Source: Sulfurimonas hongkongensis (GTDB taxonomy: Bacteria > Campylobacterota > Campylobacteria > Campylobacterales > Sulfurimonadaceae). From it: DNA of 39,585 nt. Location of the stretch: NCBI RefSeq assembly GCF_000445475.1, contig NZ_AUPZ01000021.1:1-39585 (forward strand). Direction: 5' to 3'. The position numbers were made by a program, and so were the translations under genes. A model generated the notes under the pieces. That model saw only the letters and a program-made list of their open reading frames with translations, was not told where the DNA came from and searched no databases. Positions 8,522 to 19,103 of the stretch are shown one piece after another. How positions within the stretch are numbered: the stretch's first letter is position 1; each line of letters begins with the position of its first letter.

Positions 8522-9907
8522 TTGGCACGAAAAGTTAGGATTTTTGTTAAAGATTCCCCGCAACATGTGATGCTAAAGAGTTTAGACAAACTTGCTCTTT
8601 TTAAAGACGAGTCAGACTATAGAGCATTTGTAGATATTTTAAAAGAGTCCAGTATAAACAGTGATTTGGCTATTCATGCTTATGTTTTGATGCCACATTT
8701 TTTTGAGTTTTTAGCCACTCCTTCAAAAGAAGATACTTTGTCAAAGTTTATGCAAAGTTTGGGTAGAAAATACGTCGGTTATTTTAACAAAAAGTATAAC
8801 CGCACAGGAACTCTCTTCCAAGGTAGATATAAATCTTCATTGGTTGAAGATGAGAAATATCTTTTTGATGTGATGCTCCACATAGAAAGGCTTGCACCAA
8901 AAGAGCATCTATTTAGCAGTGCTCATAAAAATCTTTATGGCAAAAAAGATGAGATAGTCTCTTACCATAGTTTGTATAAAAAACTTGGATTTACAGATGA
9001 GCAAAGAGTACAAAAATATAGTGAGTTTTTCAACTCTGCAGTTGATTATGATAAAGAAGATTTCATAACGATGTGTTTGGAAAAACAGAGCGTAACAGGC
9101 AGTGAGGATTTTGTAAAAAATCTTGAAAAAATTGTAGGATTTTCTCTAACTTTAAAAGCTAGAGGTCGCCCTAAAAAAGAACAAATTAAAAAAGGAAAAA
9201 AAATGTATAAAAATTTAGTAATGCTAGACAAAGAGAAACACAAAGAGCTAAAAATTAATCCTCTAGAGGACCTTAACTTTGCAAAATCAGCAACACACAT
9301 CCCTCTCTTAGCAAATGAGGTTGCACAAGTAGGTGCCGCATTTCCAGTTGTATTTACAGCAGGTGAAGCCCCAGAACTTACAGCTCTTGTCTCTTTAGGT
9401 GGTGATAGCTTGGCTATCAATGAAGAGGGCAAGTGGATAACTTCTTATGTACCATCATACTTAAGAAAGTACCCATTTTCTTTAGCAAGCACAAAAGAAA
9501 ATCCTGAGCAAAAAGTGATCCTTATAGATGAAGACTCCTCTCTTTTTTCAAAATCAAAAGGCAAGCAACTATTTAGAAAAAACGGTGACAAATCAGAGAC
9601 TCTAGAACACGCAATTGACTTTTTAACATCACATGAGAATCAAAGTAGTGTTACTCTAAATGTTGCAAAGCTTATCTTTCAAAGTGGAATCCTTGAAGAT
9701 AGAGAGATATCTGTGGGTGAGGGTGAAGAGAAAAAAGTGTTGGTAAATGGGTTTAAGGTAGTAAACAGAGAAAAACTAAATGAACTAAGTGATGATGTCT
9801 TGGCAGACTGGGTAAGAAAAGGGATCATGGCGATGATAGAGGCACATATAAAATCACTAGACAATATCCAAACTCTTTTTGAAATAGCACAAAAAAGACA
9901 AAGCTAA
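8522..9907 (+). CDS. Fusion of degenerate REP-associated tyrosine transposase (RAYT, Y1_Tnp) domain and SapC domain
   Basis: Residues 1-227 align with RAYT-type Y1 transposases. They open MARKVRIFVKDSPQHVMLKS and carry the AYVLMP segment and the YVGYFNKKYNRTGTLFQGRY block with the catalytic-tyrosine region. The metal-binding HUH site, normally MPNHxH, reads MPHFFEF, so both histidines appear lost and nuclease activity is unlikely. Residues 228-461 are a SapC domain (PF07277 type), named from C. fetus sapC. The TTG start at 8522 fits the RAYT N-terminus and has AAGGA 6 bases upstream. An in-frame ATG at 9203 exactly at the domain junction also has AAGGA with 6-base spacing, so free SapC could be made too. 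An A6-GG-A8 tract (9188-9203) lies at this junction. Three T1SS genes follow in the C. fetus sapCDEF order. The role of SapC is unknown. Confidence 0.82.
   Translation: MARKVRIFVKDSPQHVMLKSLDKLALFKDESDYRAFVDILKESSINSDLAIHAYVLMPHFFEFLATPSKEDTLSKFMQSLGRKYVGYFNKKYNRTGTLFQGRYKSSLVEDEKYLFDVMLHIERLAPKEHLFSSAHKNLYGKKDEIVSYHSLYKKLGFTDEQRVQKYSEFFNSAVDYDKEDFITMCLEKQSVTGSEDFVKNLEKIVGFSLTLKARGRPKKEQIKKGKKMYKNLVMLDKEKHKELKINPLEDLNFAKSATHIPLLANEVAQVGAAFPVVFTAGEAPELTALVSLGGDSLAINEEGKWITSYVPSYLRKYPFSLASTKENPEQKVILIDEDSSLFSKSKGKQLFRKNGDKSETLEHAIDFLTSHENQSSVTLNVAKLIFQSGILEDREISVGEGEEKKVLVNGFKVVNREKLNELSDDVLADWVRKGIMAMIEAHIKSLDNIQTLFEIAQKRQS
9192..9205 (+). promoter_or_regulatory. Internal ribosome binding site and ATG at the RAYT/SapC junction
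   Basis: AAGGA at 9192-9196, six bases, then ATG at 9203, in frame with the long ORF (codon 228). This is as good as the ribosome sites of neighbouring genes. Independent translation from here would give a 234-aa SapC, close to the usual family size of about 250 aa. The site coincides with an A8 tract, which could also slip. Confidence 0.55.
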
Positions 9908-9946
9908 GCAGTAATAGTTCATAACACCACATAGCAAAGGACTTCA

Positions 9947-11752
9947 ATGGCAAATAGACCATCAAGAGCAAAAAATAAAAAAGTATCAGAACTTAAAGAG
10001 GCTATATTAAAATCTAAAAAATCATTTTTGATGGTTGGTTTTTTTAGTCTATTTATAAACATTCTTATGCTGGTTCCGCCTCTTTATATGTTACAACTTT
10101 ATGATAGAGTTTTAGCAAGTAGAAGTGAAGACACTCTTATCATGTTAACACTGATAGTTGTTTTCCTATTTCTAATTATGGCACTTTTAGAAATCGTGAG
10201 ATCTCGCGTACTTGTAAAAGTTGGAAACAAGCTTGATAGTCAGCTTAGTCAAAGAGTTTTTGACTCCGTATTTGAGCTTGCACAAAAACATCCGGGTAAA
10301 GCTTCATCTATGCCCCTAAGTGACCTTACACAGATAAGACAGTTTATGACTGGAAATGGACTTTTTGCATTTTTTGATGCACCATGGATAGTTATCTATA
10401 TAGCGGTCTTATTTATATTTCACCCTATATTTGGCTATTTTGCTATATTTGCGGCGATTGTTCTGGTTGCTCTTACGATTATAAATGAGTACTCTACAAA
10501 GCAGAAGCTAGGTGAAGCAAATACGCTAAATCGCTCCTCAAACGCATATGTTGATGCAAATCTAAGAAATGCAGAGATAGTTCATGCTATGGGCATGAAA
10601 GATAGTATTCGAAAGATTTGGGAAAAACGATATTTTGGTTTTTTAAATGCACAAAATGATGCAAGTAACAGTGCGGGGGTTTTCTCAAATATCTCAAAAA
10701 GCTTAAGGATGCTTTTTCAATCACTCATCCTTGGAATAGGGGCTTATTTAGCTATTCATATGGAAGTTAGTCCGGGAATGATGATTGCGGGTTCTATTAT
10801 TATGGGTAGAGCATTGGCTCCGCTAGATCTTATTATTGGTAGCTGGAAAGGATTTAGTAGTGCAAGAGCTTCTTATGAAAAGCTAGAAGGGCTTCTAGAA
10901 GAGTTTCCAAAAGATAAAGAGTATATGCAGCTTCCTGCTCCAAAGGGAGAGGTTTTACTAGAGAGTGTGGTTGTTGTTCCTCCGGGAGCTGCTCAACCCT
11001 CGCTTAGAGGCATATCTATGTTAATTCAAAAGGGTGATATAGTGGGTATTATTGGGCCAAGTGCCGCAGGTAAATCCTCCCTTGCTAGAGTTATCTTAGG
11101 TCTTTGGCCACTCGCATCTGGTAAAGCAAGACTAGACAGAGCTGACATCTATCAATGGGATAAACATGATTTAGGAAAATTCATAGGATATCTGCCTCAG
11201 GATATTGAGCTTTTTGAAGGAACTATCTCTCAAAATATAGCAAGATTTGGTGAGCTTGATTCGCAAAAAATTGTAGATGCTGCACAAAGAGCAGGTGTTC
11301 ATGAGATGATACTAAGACTTCCTGATGGGTACGATACTAAAATAGGTGCAGGCGGAGCAACGCTCTCAGGTGGGCAAAGACAAAGAGTAGGACTTGCAAG
11401 AGCCATATATAATGACCCTGTTTTGGTTGTTTTAGATGAGCCTAACTCAAATCTTGATGATGTTGGAGAAGCAGGACTTGTAAATGCCATCAACCACTTA
11501 AAGCAGATAGGCTCAACTGTGGTAATTATCACGCATAGACCAAGCATCCTTCAAGTAACAAACAAGATAGCAGTTATAAAGCAAGGTAGCTTAGAGCTAT
11601 ATGGAAATACAAATGAGGTGCTGGCACAATTAGCCAAAAATGCACAACAAGCTAAGGCACAAAATGCTCCGGCAACACAGCCTAAGCCTCAGCCATCACA
11701 GGGTGCACCTAAGATATCACTCAGCAAGCCTGAAAATGGAGGAAAAGTATGA
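9947..11752 (+). CDS. Type I secretion system permease/ATPase (PrtD/SapD type)
   Basis: The inner-membrane ABC component that recognises the C-terminal signal of the secreted protein and powers its export in one step. The 601-aa protein has an N-terminal six-TM ABC exporter domain without a C39 peptidase domain, placing it with PrtD/RsaD/SapD-type transporters of RTX and S-layer proteins. Walker A GPSAAGKSS is at 370-378, the ABC signature LSGGQ is at 473-477, and Walker B ends VVLDEP with Asp497-Glu498. The last 40 residues are a low-complexity Ala, Gln and Pro tail. It follows the SapC fusion by 39 bases and overlaps the HlyD-type adaptor by 4. The likely cargo is the 1196-aa RTX protein at 32756. 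Confidence 0.94.
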   Translation: MANRPSRAKNKKVSELKEAILKSKKSFLMVGFFSLFINILMLVPPLYMLQLYDRVLASRSEDTLIMLTLIVVFLFLIMALLEIVRSRVLVKVGNKLDSQLSQRVFDSVFELAQKHPGKASSMPLSDLTQIRQFMTGNGLFAFFDAPWIVIYIAVLFIFHPIFGYFAIFAAIVLVALTIINEYSTKQKLGEANTLNRSSNAYVDANLRNAEIVHAMGMKDSIRKIWEKRYFGFLNAQNDASNSAGVFSNISKSLRMLFQSLILGIGAYLAIHMEVSPGMMIAGSIIMGRALAPLDLIIGSWKGFSSARASYEKLEGLLEEFPKDKEYMQLPAPKGEVLLESVVVVPPGAAQPSLRGISMLIQKGDIVGIIGPSAAGKSSLARVILGLWPLASGKARLDRADIYQWDKHDLGKFIGYLPQDIELFEGTISQNIARFGELDSQKIVDAAQRAGVHEMILRLPDGYDTKIGAGGATLSGGQRQRVGLARAIYNDPVLVVLDEPNSNLDDVGEAGLVNAINHLKQIGSTVVIITHRPSILQVTNKIAVIKQGSLELYGNTNEVLAQLAKNAQQAKAQNAPATQPKPQPSQGAPKISLSKPENGGKV

Positions 11753-13036
11753 GCGTAGATCAAGAGATAAAGATGCCCTCCACAAATGCCTCTAACGTTA
11801 TTGGCTTTGGTTTAATGGTTGTTTTTTTACTCCTTGGAGGATTTGGCGGATGGGCAGCTTTTGCGCCACTTGCAGAATCCTCAGTAGCAGTAGGTAAAAT
11901 TTCTGCAGATTTGGATAAAAAAAACCTCCAGCATTTAGAAGGTGGTGTAATAGAGAACATTTTTGTAAAAGATGGTGATGAAGTAAAAAAAGGTGATATG
12001 CTTTTAAAACTTAGAGATGTTCATATAAAGAGTCAGTTAGATATCTATAAAGCGCAGTATGATGATGCTTTGGCACTCTATGCTAGACTTGTAGCACAAA
12101 GAGACTCTAAAGATAGCGTAGTCTATCCTGATGAATTAGAAAACGAAAGTATTAAACAAGAGCAAGACAATATCTTCTACACAACCAAAAAGAGCATAGA
12201 AGATGAAAAGATCATCTCTCAAAACAGAGTTGTACAACTTGAAAACCAGATAGATGGTTTAGAGTCTTTAATGCGGGCTAAAAAGTCTAGACTAGAATCC
12301 ATAAAAGAGGAGATTTTGGAGTGGGAAGATCTTTATAGACAAAAGTTAGTTGATAAACTTAAAATCAGAGAGTTAGATAGAGAGCAAAATACTATAGAAG
12401 GAGATATCTCTCAAACAGCATCAGAAATTGCAAAACTAAAAGAGGCTATAAATGAGACAAAAAATCAGCAGCTCCTAAGAGAAAAAGAGTTTACAAAGCA
12501 GACACTAGGCGAGCTTGTGCAAGCAAAATCAATGCTTTTTGATCTCAAATCAAAAATACTTTCTGTTGAAGATACACTACTTAGAACAAATATAGTAGCA
12601 CCTATTGATGGTACGGTTGTGGGATTGAACCTGCATACAATTGGTGGCGTAGTCTCGCCGGGCAGGGATATTCTTCAAATTATCCCACAAAACTCAAAAC
12701 TTATAGTTGTAGCACAGGTGAAGACATCAGATGTTGACAAAGTCAAAGTTGGACTTATGGCAGATATAAGATTTTCAGCTTTTAATGTACAAAAAGCACA
12801 CGTTGTAGAGGGAAAGGTTGTTCATGTCTCAGCAGATAGTTTTATGGATGAGAAGAGTGGAATGCCTTACTATGAAGCAAAGATTGTGGTAACAAAAAAA
12901 GGTGAGATGCAACTTGTAGATTATGGATTTGAGTTGGTATCGGGTATGCCCGCAGAAGTTATGATAAAGACTTCTCAGAGAACAGTGCTTAGTTACTTAG
13001 TAAAACCGTTTACAGATATGATCGCGAGGGGATTCA

Positions 13037-13047
<11 letters not shown>
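11749..13047 (+). CDS. Type I secretion membrane-fusion protein (HlyD/PrtE/SapE type)
   Basis: The periplasmic adaptor of the T1SS. A cytoplasmic N-terminus is followed by a single TM segment at about residues 20-40 (FGLMVVFLLLGGFGGWAAF). Then come the lipoyl half motif (LEGGVIENIFVKDGDEVKKG), a long coiled-coil hairpin from about 105 to 265, the second lipoyl half (IVAPIDGTVVGLN), and a C-terminal beta-barrel ending with the usual VMIKTSQRTVLSYLVKPF motif. The 432-aa length is normal for the PrtE family. The start overlaps the ABC gene (ATGA) and the end overlaps the TolC-like gene by 11 bases, so the three genes are translationally coupled. Confidence 0.95.
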
Positions 13048-15390
<2,343 letters not shown>

Positions 15391-15393
15391 GAG

Positions 15394-16272
15394 ATGAACA
15401 AAGTTCTTATAACAGGAATAGACAGCTTTAGTGGTACTCACCTATCTTCATATCTCAAAAATTCAGGATATGAAGTTTACGGAACCTCTCTATTTAAGAG
15501 TGGAGATAAAAAGTATAGATGCGATATCACAAAAAAAGATGATATCATAGATGTTCTTAAGATATGTGAACCAGACTATCTAGTCCACCTAAGTGGCATC
15601 TCTTTTCCAGCTCACGGACAAAATGAAGACTTTTATAGAGTAAACACTCTAGGCACGTTAAATATACTAGACGCCCTTATAGAACTCAACCTTAGCCCTA
15701 CAAAGATAGTCTTAGCAAGCAGTGCAACACTCTATGGCAATCAAGATCTAGAAGTTTTAGATGAGGCACTTTGCCCAAAACCCACAAATCACTATGGTGC
15801 GAGCAAATATGCCATGGAGTCTCTAGCAGCAAACTATTTTACAAGATTAAACATTATTATAACACGACCCTTTAACTATACAGGTGCAAATCAGCAAGAA
15901 CACTTTTTAATTCCAAAAATAGTGAAACATTTTAAACAAAAAAAACAAACCATAGAACTAGGTAACTTAGATGTAAGTAGAGAGTTTAATGATATCAGCT
16001 ATGTCTGTGAAGTTTATAAAAGGCTTTTAGAGTCTTCTCTTAGCTCCGAAATTTTCAATATCGCTTCAAACAGAGGCATAAAGCTCTTAGATGTTATAGA
16101 TATGATGAATGAGATATCAGGCTACAAGATAGAGGTCAAAACCAACCCCGATTTCGTAAGAAAGAGCGAGATAAAAACTCTTACAGGCTCTTGTGAAAAA
16201 CTCTTTAAAGCCATAGGCAAAGTAGAACAAAAAGAGTTTAAACAAACTCTGCGTGATATGCTTGAAGCTTAG
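15394..16272 (+). CDS. rmd: GDP-6-deoxy-D-mannose (GDP-D-rhamnose) reductase
   Basis: An SDR enzyme that most likely reduces the Gmd product at C4 to GDP-D-rhamnose, as in the Pseudomonas A-band pathway. The 292-aa protein has GIDSFSGTHLSSYL as nucleotide-binding motif, SSATLYG with the catalytic serine region, and YGASK as the YxxxK pair. The block RPFNYTGANQQEHFLIPKI followed by LGNLDVSREFNDI is characteristic of Rmd-type reductases. A GDP-6-deoxy-D-talose synthetase of the same family cannot be excluded from sequence. No perosamine aminotransferase or GDP-L-fucose synthase lies in the window, so D-rhamnose is the best guess for a sugar of the O-chain. Confidence 0.85.
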   Translation: MNKVLITGIDSFSGTHLSSYLKNSGYEVYGTSLFKSGDKKYRCDITKKDDIIDVLKICEPDYLVHLSGISFPAHGQNEDFYRVNTLGTLNILDALIELNLSPTKIVLASSATLYGNQDLEVLDEALCPKPTNHYGASKYAMESLAANYFTRLNIIITRPFNYTGANQQEHFLIPKIVKHFKQKKQTIELGNLDVSREFNDISYVCEVYKRLLESSLSSEIFNIASNRGIKLLDVIDMMNEISGYKIEVKTNPDFVRKSEIKTLTGSCEKLFKAIGKVEQKEFKQTLRDMLEA

Positions 16273-16291
16273 ATATAAAAGGGCGTTGTAG

Positions 16292-17380
16292 TTGAGAGTA
16301 GCGATAGTGCATGACTGGCTTGTAACAGATGCAGGAGCAGAAAAAGTTCTAAAAGCACTGCTTGATATCTATAGAGATGCAGATATATTCTCACTTGTTG
16401 ATTTTTTAAGTAAAAAAGACAGAGAGACTGTTCTTGATGGTAGGTTTGCAAAAACATCATTTATCCAAAAACTCCCCTTTGCAAAAAAACATTTTAGAAG
16501 CTACTTTTTTCTTTTTCCTACGGCAATAGAGAGTTTTGATCTAAGCAAATATGATTTGATCATCAGTAGTTCTTGGGCAGTGGCAAAAGGGGTAAAAAAA
16601 CACAAAAATCAACTTCATATATCCTACTGTTACACGCCGATTCGCTACGCATGGGATTTGTACGATGAGTATACAGCATCTCTGCCTCAGCCAAAAAAAC
16701 TCTTTGTCCAAACTGCACTTGAATATATCAGAAAGTGGGATATAAAAACACTACATAGAGTTGATCATTTTATAGCAGACTCCATCTTTGTACAAGAGAG
16801 AATCAAAAGAACATACAACAGAGACTCAACAGTTATATATCCGCCCGTTGATACGCAAAACTTTACTTACACACCAAACAAAGAAGACTTTTATCTAACT
16901 GCATCAAGACTGGTTCCTTATAAAAAAACAAAACTAATCGTAGAGGCATTCAATGAGATGCCAGATAAAAAACTCATGGTTATTGGAAGTGGTGAGAATC
17001 TAAAAACCATAAAAGCTATAGCAAAAACAAACGTTACAGTGCTGGGATACCAAGAAAAAAATGTACTAACACACAACATGCAAAGAGCAAAAGCTTTTGT
17101 ATATGCTGCAGTTGAAGACTTTGGCATAGTGCCCATTGAAGCCATGTCATGCGGAACACCAGTTATAGCTCTTAGTAAAGGTGGTACAGCAGAGACAGTT
17201 ATAGAGGGCAAAAATGGCATCCATTTTCATAAGCAAACTAAAGAAGAGATCATGGAAGCTGTAGCTAGATTTGAGAAACAAACATTTGATTTAGCCTCTA
17301 TCTCAGAAGATGCCAAATCATATAACACAAAGAGATTCCAAGAGGAGATACAAGAGTTTATAAAGAGTTTTGAAGTATAA
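16292..17380 (+). CDS. Glycosyltransferase family 4 (WbpZ/WbdC-like mannosyl/rhamnosyltransferase)
   Basis: A cytosolic GT-B enzyme, probably an early-acting mannosyl- or rhamnosyltransferase of the O-polysaccharide. The 362-aa protein begins MRVAIVHDWLVTDAGAEKVL, typical of this GT4 subgroup, and has the conserved ExxxxxxxE nucleotide-sugar motif EDFGIVPIE at 275-283. The start is TTG at 16292, chosen because it gives the family N-terminus and has AAAAGGG 8 bases upstream. It lies between rmd and the initiating sugar transferase. The linkage made cannot be read from the sequence. Confidence 0.87.
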   Translation: MRVAIVHDWLVTDAGAEKVLKALLDIYRDADIFSLVDFLSKKDRETVLDGRFAKTSFIQKLPFAKKHFRSYFFLFPTAIESFDLSKYDLIISSSWAVAKGVKKHKNQLHISYCYTPIRYAWDLYDEYTASLPQPKKLFVQTALEYIRKWDIKTLHRVDHFIADSIFVQERIKRTYNRDSTVIYPPVDTQNFTYTPNKEDFYLTASRLVPYKKTKLIVEAFNEMPDKKLMVIGSGENLKTIKAIAKTNVTVLGYQEKNVLTHNMQRAKAFVYAAVEDFGIVPIEAMSCGTPVIALSKGGTAETVIEGKNGIHFHKQTKEEIMEAVARFEKQTFDLASISEDAKSYNTKRFQEEIQEFIKSFEV

Positions 17381-17388
17381 TCAGCCTC
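17376..17388 (+). promoter_or_regulatory. Candidate -10 element for a leaderless transcript of the sugar transferase
   Basis: TATAAT at 17376-17381 overlaps the stop of the preceding glycosyltransferase. Seven bases (CAGCCTC) separate it from the ATG at 17389, with no Shine-Dalgarno. This is nearly the same arrangement as before 7891. The gene may also be reached by readthrough from the upstream operon. Confidence 0.4.
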
Positions 17389-18699
17389 ATGAACAGTTCA
17401 AAATTTAACCCTTTTTCATATTTACTTACCTTTTTGCTTATTGGAGTTGATCTCTTTGCACTCTATATCTCTTTTGCACTTCTTAGGCAAAGAGAGTCCA
17501 CACCGCTGGATATATCTCTATATCTTTGGATTTTTGTTTTTATACTTTTAGCCTTTGGTGTGCAGAAGATATATACATTTCGGTATGATTTTTGGAGTGA
17601 TGCATTAAGAGTTATTAAGGGTCTTTTTTTCTCTTTTTTTGCGATTTTTACCATCATCTCTCTTGCAAAAGTTTTTGACACCTACTCGGTAGATTTTTTG
17701 TTAAAATTTTTTATACTCTCCATCTTTACAACACTTTTTTTCAAAAGAGTTTTTAAAAAAATCTTTTTCAGATTTGATGCCTTTAAACATAGAGTAAAGA
17801 TAGTCGCAGACGAACAAAACTATAACATCATAACTCAGGAGATAGAAAAAAACTGGTATTTTGGTTACAAAGAAGATGAAAAAAATTATGATCTCATTAT
17901 CATCTCTTCTCGCGGATTTGACTTAAATGAACTTCAAGAGAGAGTCAAAGAGCTCTCTCGCACCACAAAAGACATATTCATCATCCCATATCTGGACTAT
18001 TTAGATTTTTCACATGCGACAATAATCGACTTTTCAAACATTAGATTTTCAGCCATTCACATCCAAAATAGACTCCTAAGTGCTAAAAACATATTTATAA
18101 AGTCATTTTTTGAAAAAATCATCACACTTGTGCTTCTACCCCTTGCCTTAACACTACATATTTTTATCTTTTTTCTTATCAAAAGGGATTCACAAGGAGG
18201 AGTTTTTTTCAAGCAACAAAGATTAGGAAAAAATGCTAAACTCTTTGAGTGCTATAAATATCGTACAATGCACGAAGACTCACAAAACGTGCTAGAAGAG
18301 TATCTTTTAAAAAATCCCGATGAGGTTGAGCACTATAAAAAGTTTCACAAGTATAAAAATGATCCTCGCATCACAAAAGTAGGTAGCTTTTTAAGAAAAA
18401 CCTCATTAGATGAACTCCCTCAGTTTTACAACATACTAAAAGGCGATATGAATCTCATAGGGCCAAGACCTTACATGCCACAAGAACTCCATGCTATGGG
18501 TGAGGACAACAAAAATATCATCCTTAGAGTCAAACCGGGACTTACGGGTTTATGGCAGGTAAGTGGTAGAAACAAACTGACCTTTAAAAAAAGGGTTGAT
18601 TTAGATGCTTGGTATATACAAAACTGGTCTCTATGGATGGACTTTGTTATATTTTTAAAAACAACAAAAGTAGTACTTCTAAAAGTTGGCGCAAAATAA
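17389..18699 (+). CDS. Polyprenyl-phosphate hexose-1-phosphate transferase (WbaP-like initiating sugar transferase)
   Basis: An inner-membrane enzyme that transfers a sugar phosphate to undecaprenyl phosphate to start a glycan. The 436-aa protein has N-terminal TM helices (about residues 10-125), a CoA-binding-like middle domain, a further TM helix at about 245-265, and the bacterial sugar transferase domain (PF02397) with GGVFFKQQRLGKNAKLFECYKYRTM, RKTSLDELPQFYNILKGDM, GPRPYMP and VKPGLTGLWQVSGRN. It is the last gene before the repeat region at 18716. Whether it starts the O-chain exported by Wzm/Wzt or another glycan (for example on protein) is open, since many ABC-dependent O-antigens start from WecA instead. 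Confidence 0.92.
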   Translation: MNSSKFNPFSYLLTFLLIGVDLFALYISFALLRQRESTPLDISLYLWIFVFILLAFGVQKIYTFRYDFWSDALRVIKGLFFSFFAIFTIISLAKVFDTYSVDFLLKFFILSIFTTLFFKRVFKKIFFRFDAFKHRVKIVADEQNYNIITQEIEKNWYFGYKEDEKNYDLIIISSRGFDLNELQERVKELSRTTKDIFIIPYLDYLDFSHATIIDFSNIRFSAIHIQNRLLSAKNIFIKSFFEKIITLVLLPLALTLHIFIFFLIKRDSQGGVFFKQQRLGKNAKLFECYKYRTMHEDSQNVLEEYLLKNPDEVEHYKKFHKYKNDPRITKVGSFLRKTSLDELPQFYNILKGDMNLIGPRPYMPQELHAMGEDNKNIILRVKPGLTGLWQVSGRNKLTFKKRVDLDAWYIQNWSLWMDFVIFLKTTKVVLLKVGAK

Positions 18700-18740
18700 A
18701 CCACCTCCCTCGTCCTCCCTCGTCATTCCACACTTCACCC

Positions 18741-18870
18741 GACGTTCAAACCTTCCACCCGACATTCAAACACTCACCACCCGACGTTCAAACACTCATC
18801 ACCCGACGTTCAAACACTCATCACCCGACGTTCAAACACTCATCACCCGACGTTCAAACACTCATCACCC
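18741..18870. repeat. Tandem array of about 22-bp units (GACGTTCAAACACTCATCA type)
   Basis: Units begin at 18741, 18761, 18783, 18805, 18827 and 18849. The first is 20 bases long, the rest exactly 22, and the later ones are identical. The array runs straight into the palindromic module at 18871. No unique spacers are present. The open frame through this stretch codes for low-complexity nonsense and is not treated as a gene. Confidence 0.9.
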
Positions 18871-18929
18871 GTCATTCCGTGCTTGACACGGAATCCAGTT
18901 TTTGGATCCTGAATCAAGTTCAGGATGAC
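18871..18929. repeat. Pair of convergent palindromic modules
   Basis: The first module is GTC, then ATTCCGTG (18874-18881), loop CTTGA, CACGGAAT (18887-18894). The second is ATCCTGAA (18906-18913), loop TCAAG, TTCAGGAT (18919-18926), then GAC. Both have 8-bp perfect stems, the same loop in opposite orientation and GTC on the outside. The second is the exact reverse complement of the module at 7790-7813. Confidence 0.88.
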
Positions 18930-19021
18930 GATTCGCTTGTTCAGGATGACGATTCGCTTGTTCAGGATGACGATTCGCTTGTTCAGGATGACGATTCGCT
19001 TGTTCAAAATGACAACTTTCG
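18918..19021. repeat. Tandem array of 21-bp units (GTTCAGGATGACGATTCG type)
   Basis: Units begin at 18918, 18939, 18960 and 18981, with an exact 21-base period and identical sequence, followed by a decayed copy at 19002. Each unit repeats the outer half of the palindrome (TTCAGGATGAC) plus ten bases. Being seven codons long, it keeps an open frame that would read as Leu-Val-Gln-Asp-Asp-Asp-Ser repeats, which I regard as accidental. Confidence 0.9.
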
Positions 19022-19050
19022 ATATTCCACACCCCACCCATCTAAGTTTA

Positions 19051-19079
19051 TAGACAAATAAGCATCTAAGTGCTAAAAT
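19051..19079 (+). promoter_or_regulatory. Candidate sigma70 promoter of the manC-wzm-wzt operon
   Basis: TAGACA (19051-19056), 17 bases, then TAAAAT (19074-19079) with an extended TG at 19071-19072. Transcription would begin near 19086, just before the AAGGGGA ribosome site of manC. It is one of the best promoter matches in the window and lies directly after the repeat array. Confidence 0.6.
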
Positions 19080-19103
19080 CCCTCTTTAAAAAGGGGAATA
19101 GTG

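Noticed and set aside
8520-8540. Sigma54-like promoter (TGGCAC) at the RAYT-SapC start
   Set aside because: The TTGC half at the required spacing is missing, and the bases are the first codons of the protein.
8522-9202. Active IS200/IS605-type insertion sequence
   Set aside because: The Y1 domain lacks the HUH histidines, is joined to SapC, and no clear element ends or TnpB gene are seen.
18609-19061. 150-aa open frame with Leu-Val-Gln-Asp-Asp-Asp-Ser repeats
   Set aside because: It overlaps the end of the sugar transferase and then reads through non-coding tandem repeats. The repeated peptide comes from a 21-bp array that also stays open on the opposite strand; there is no ribosome site or family match.
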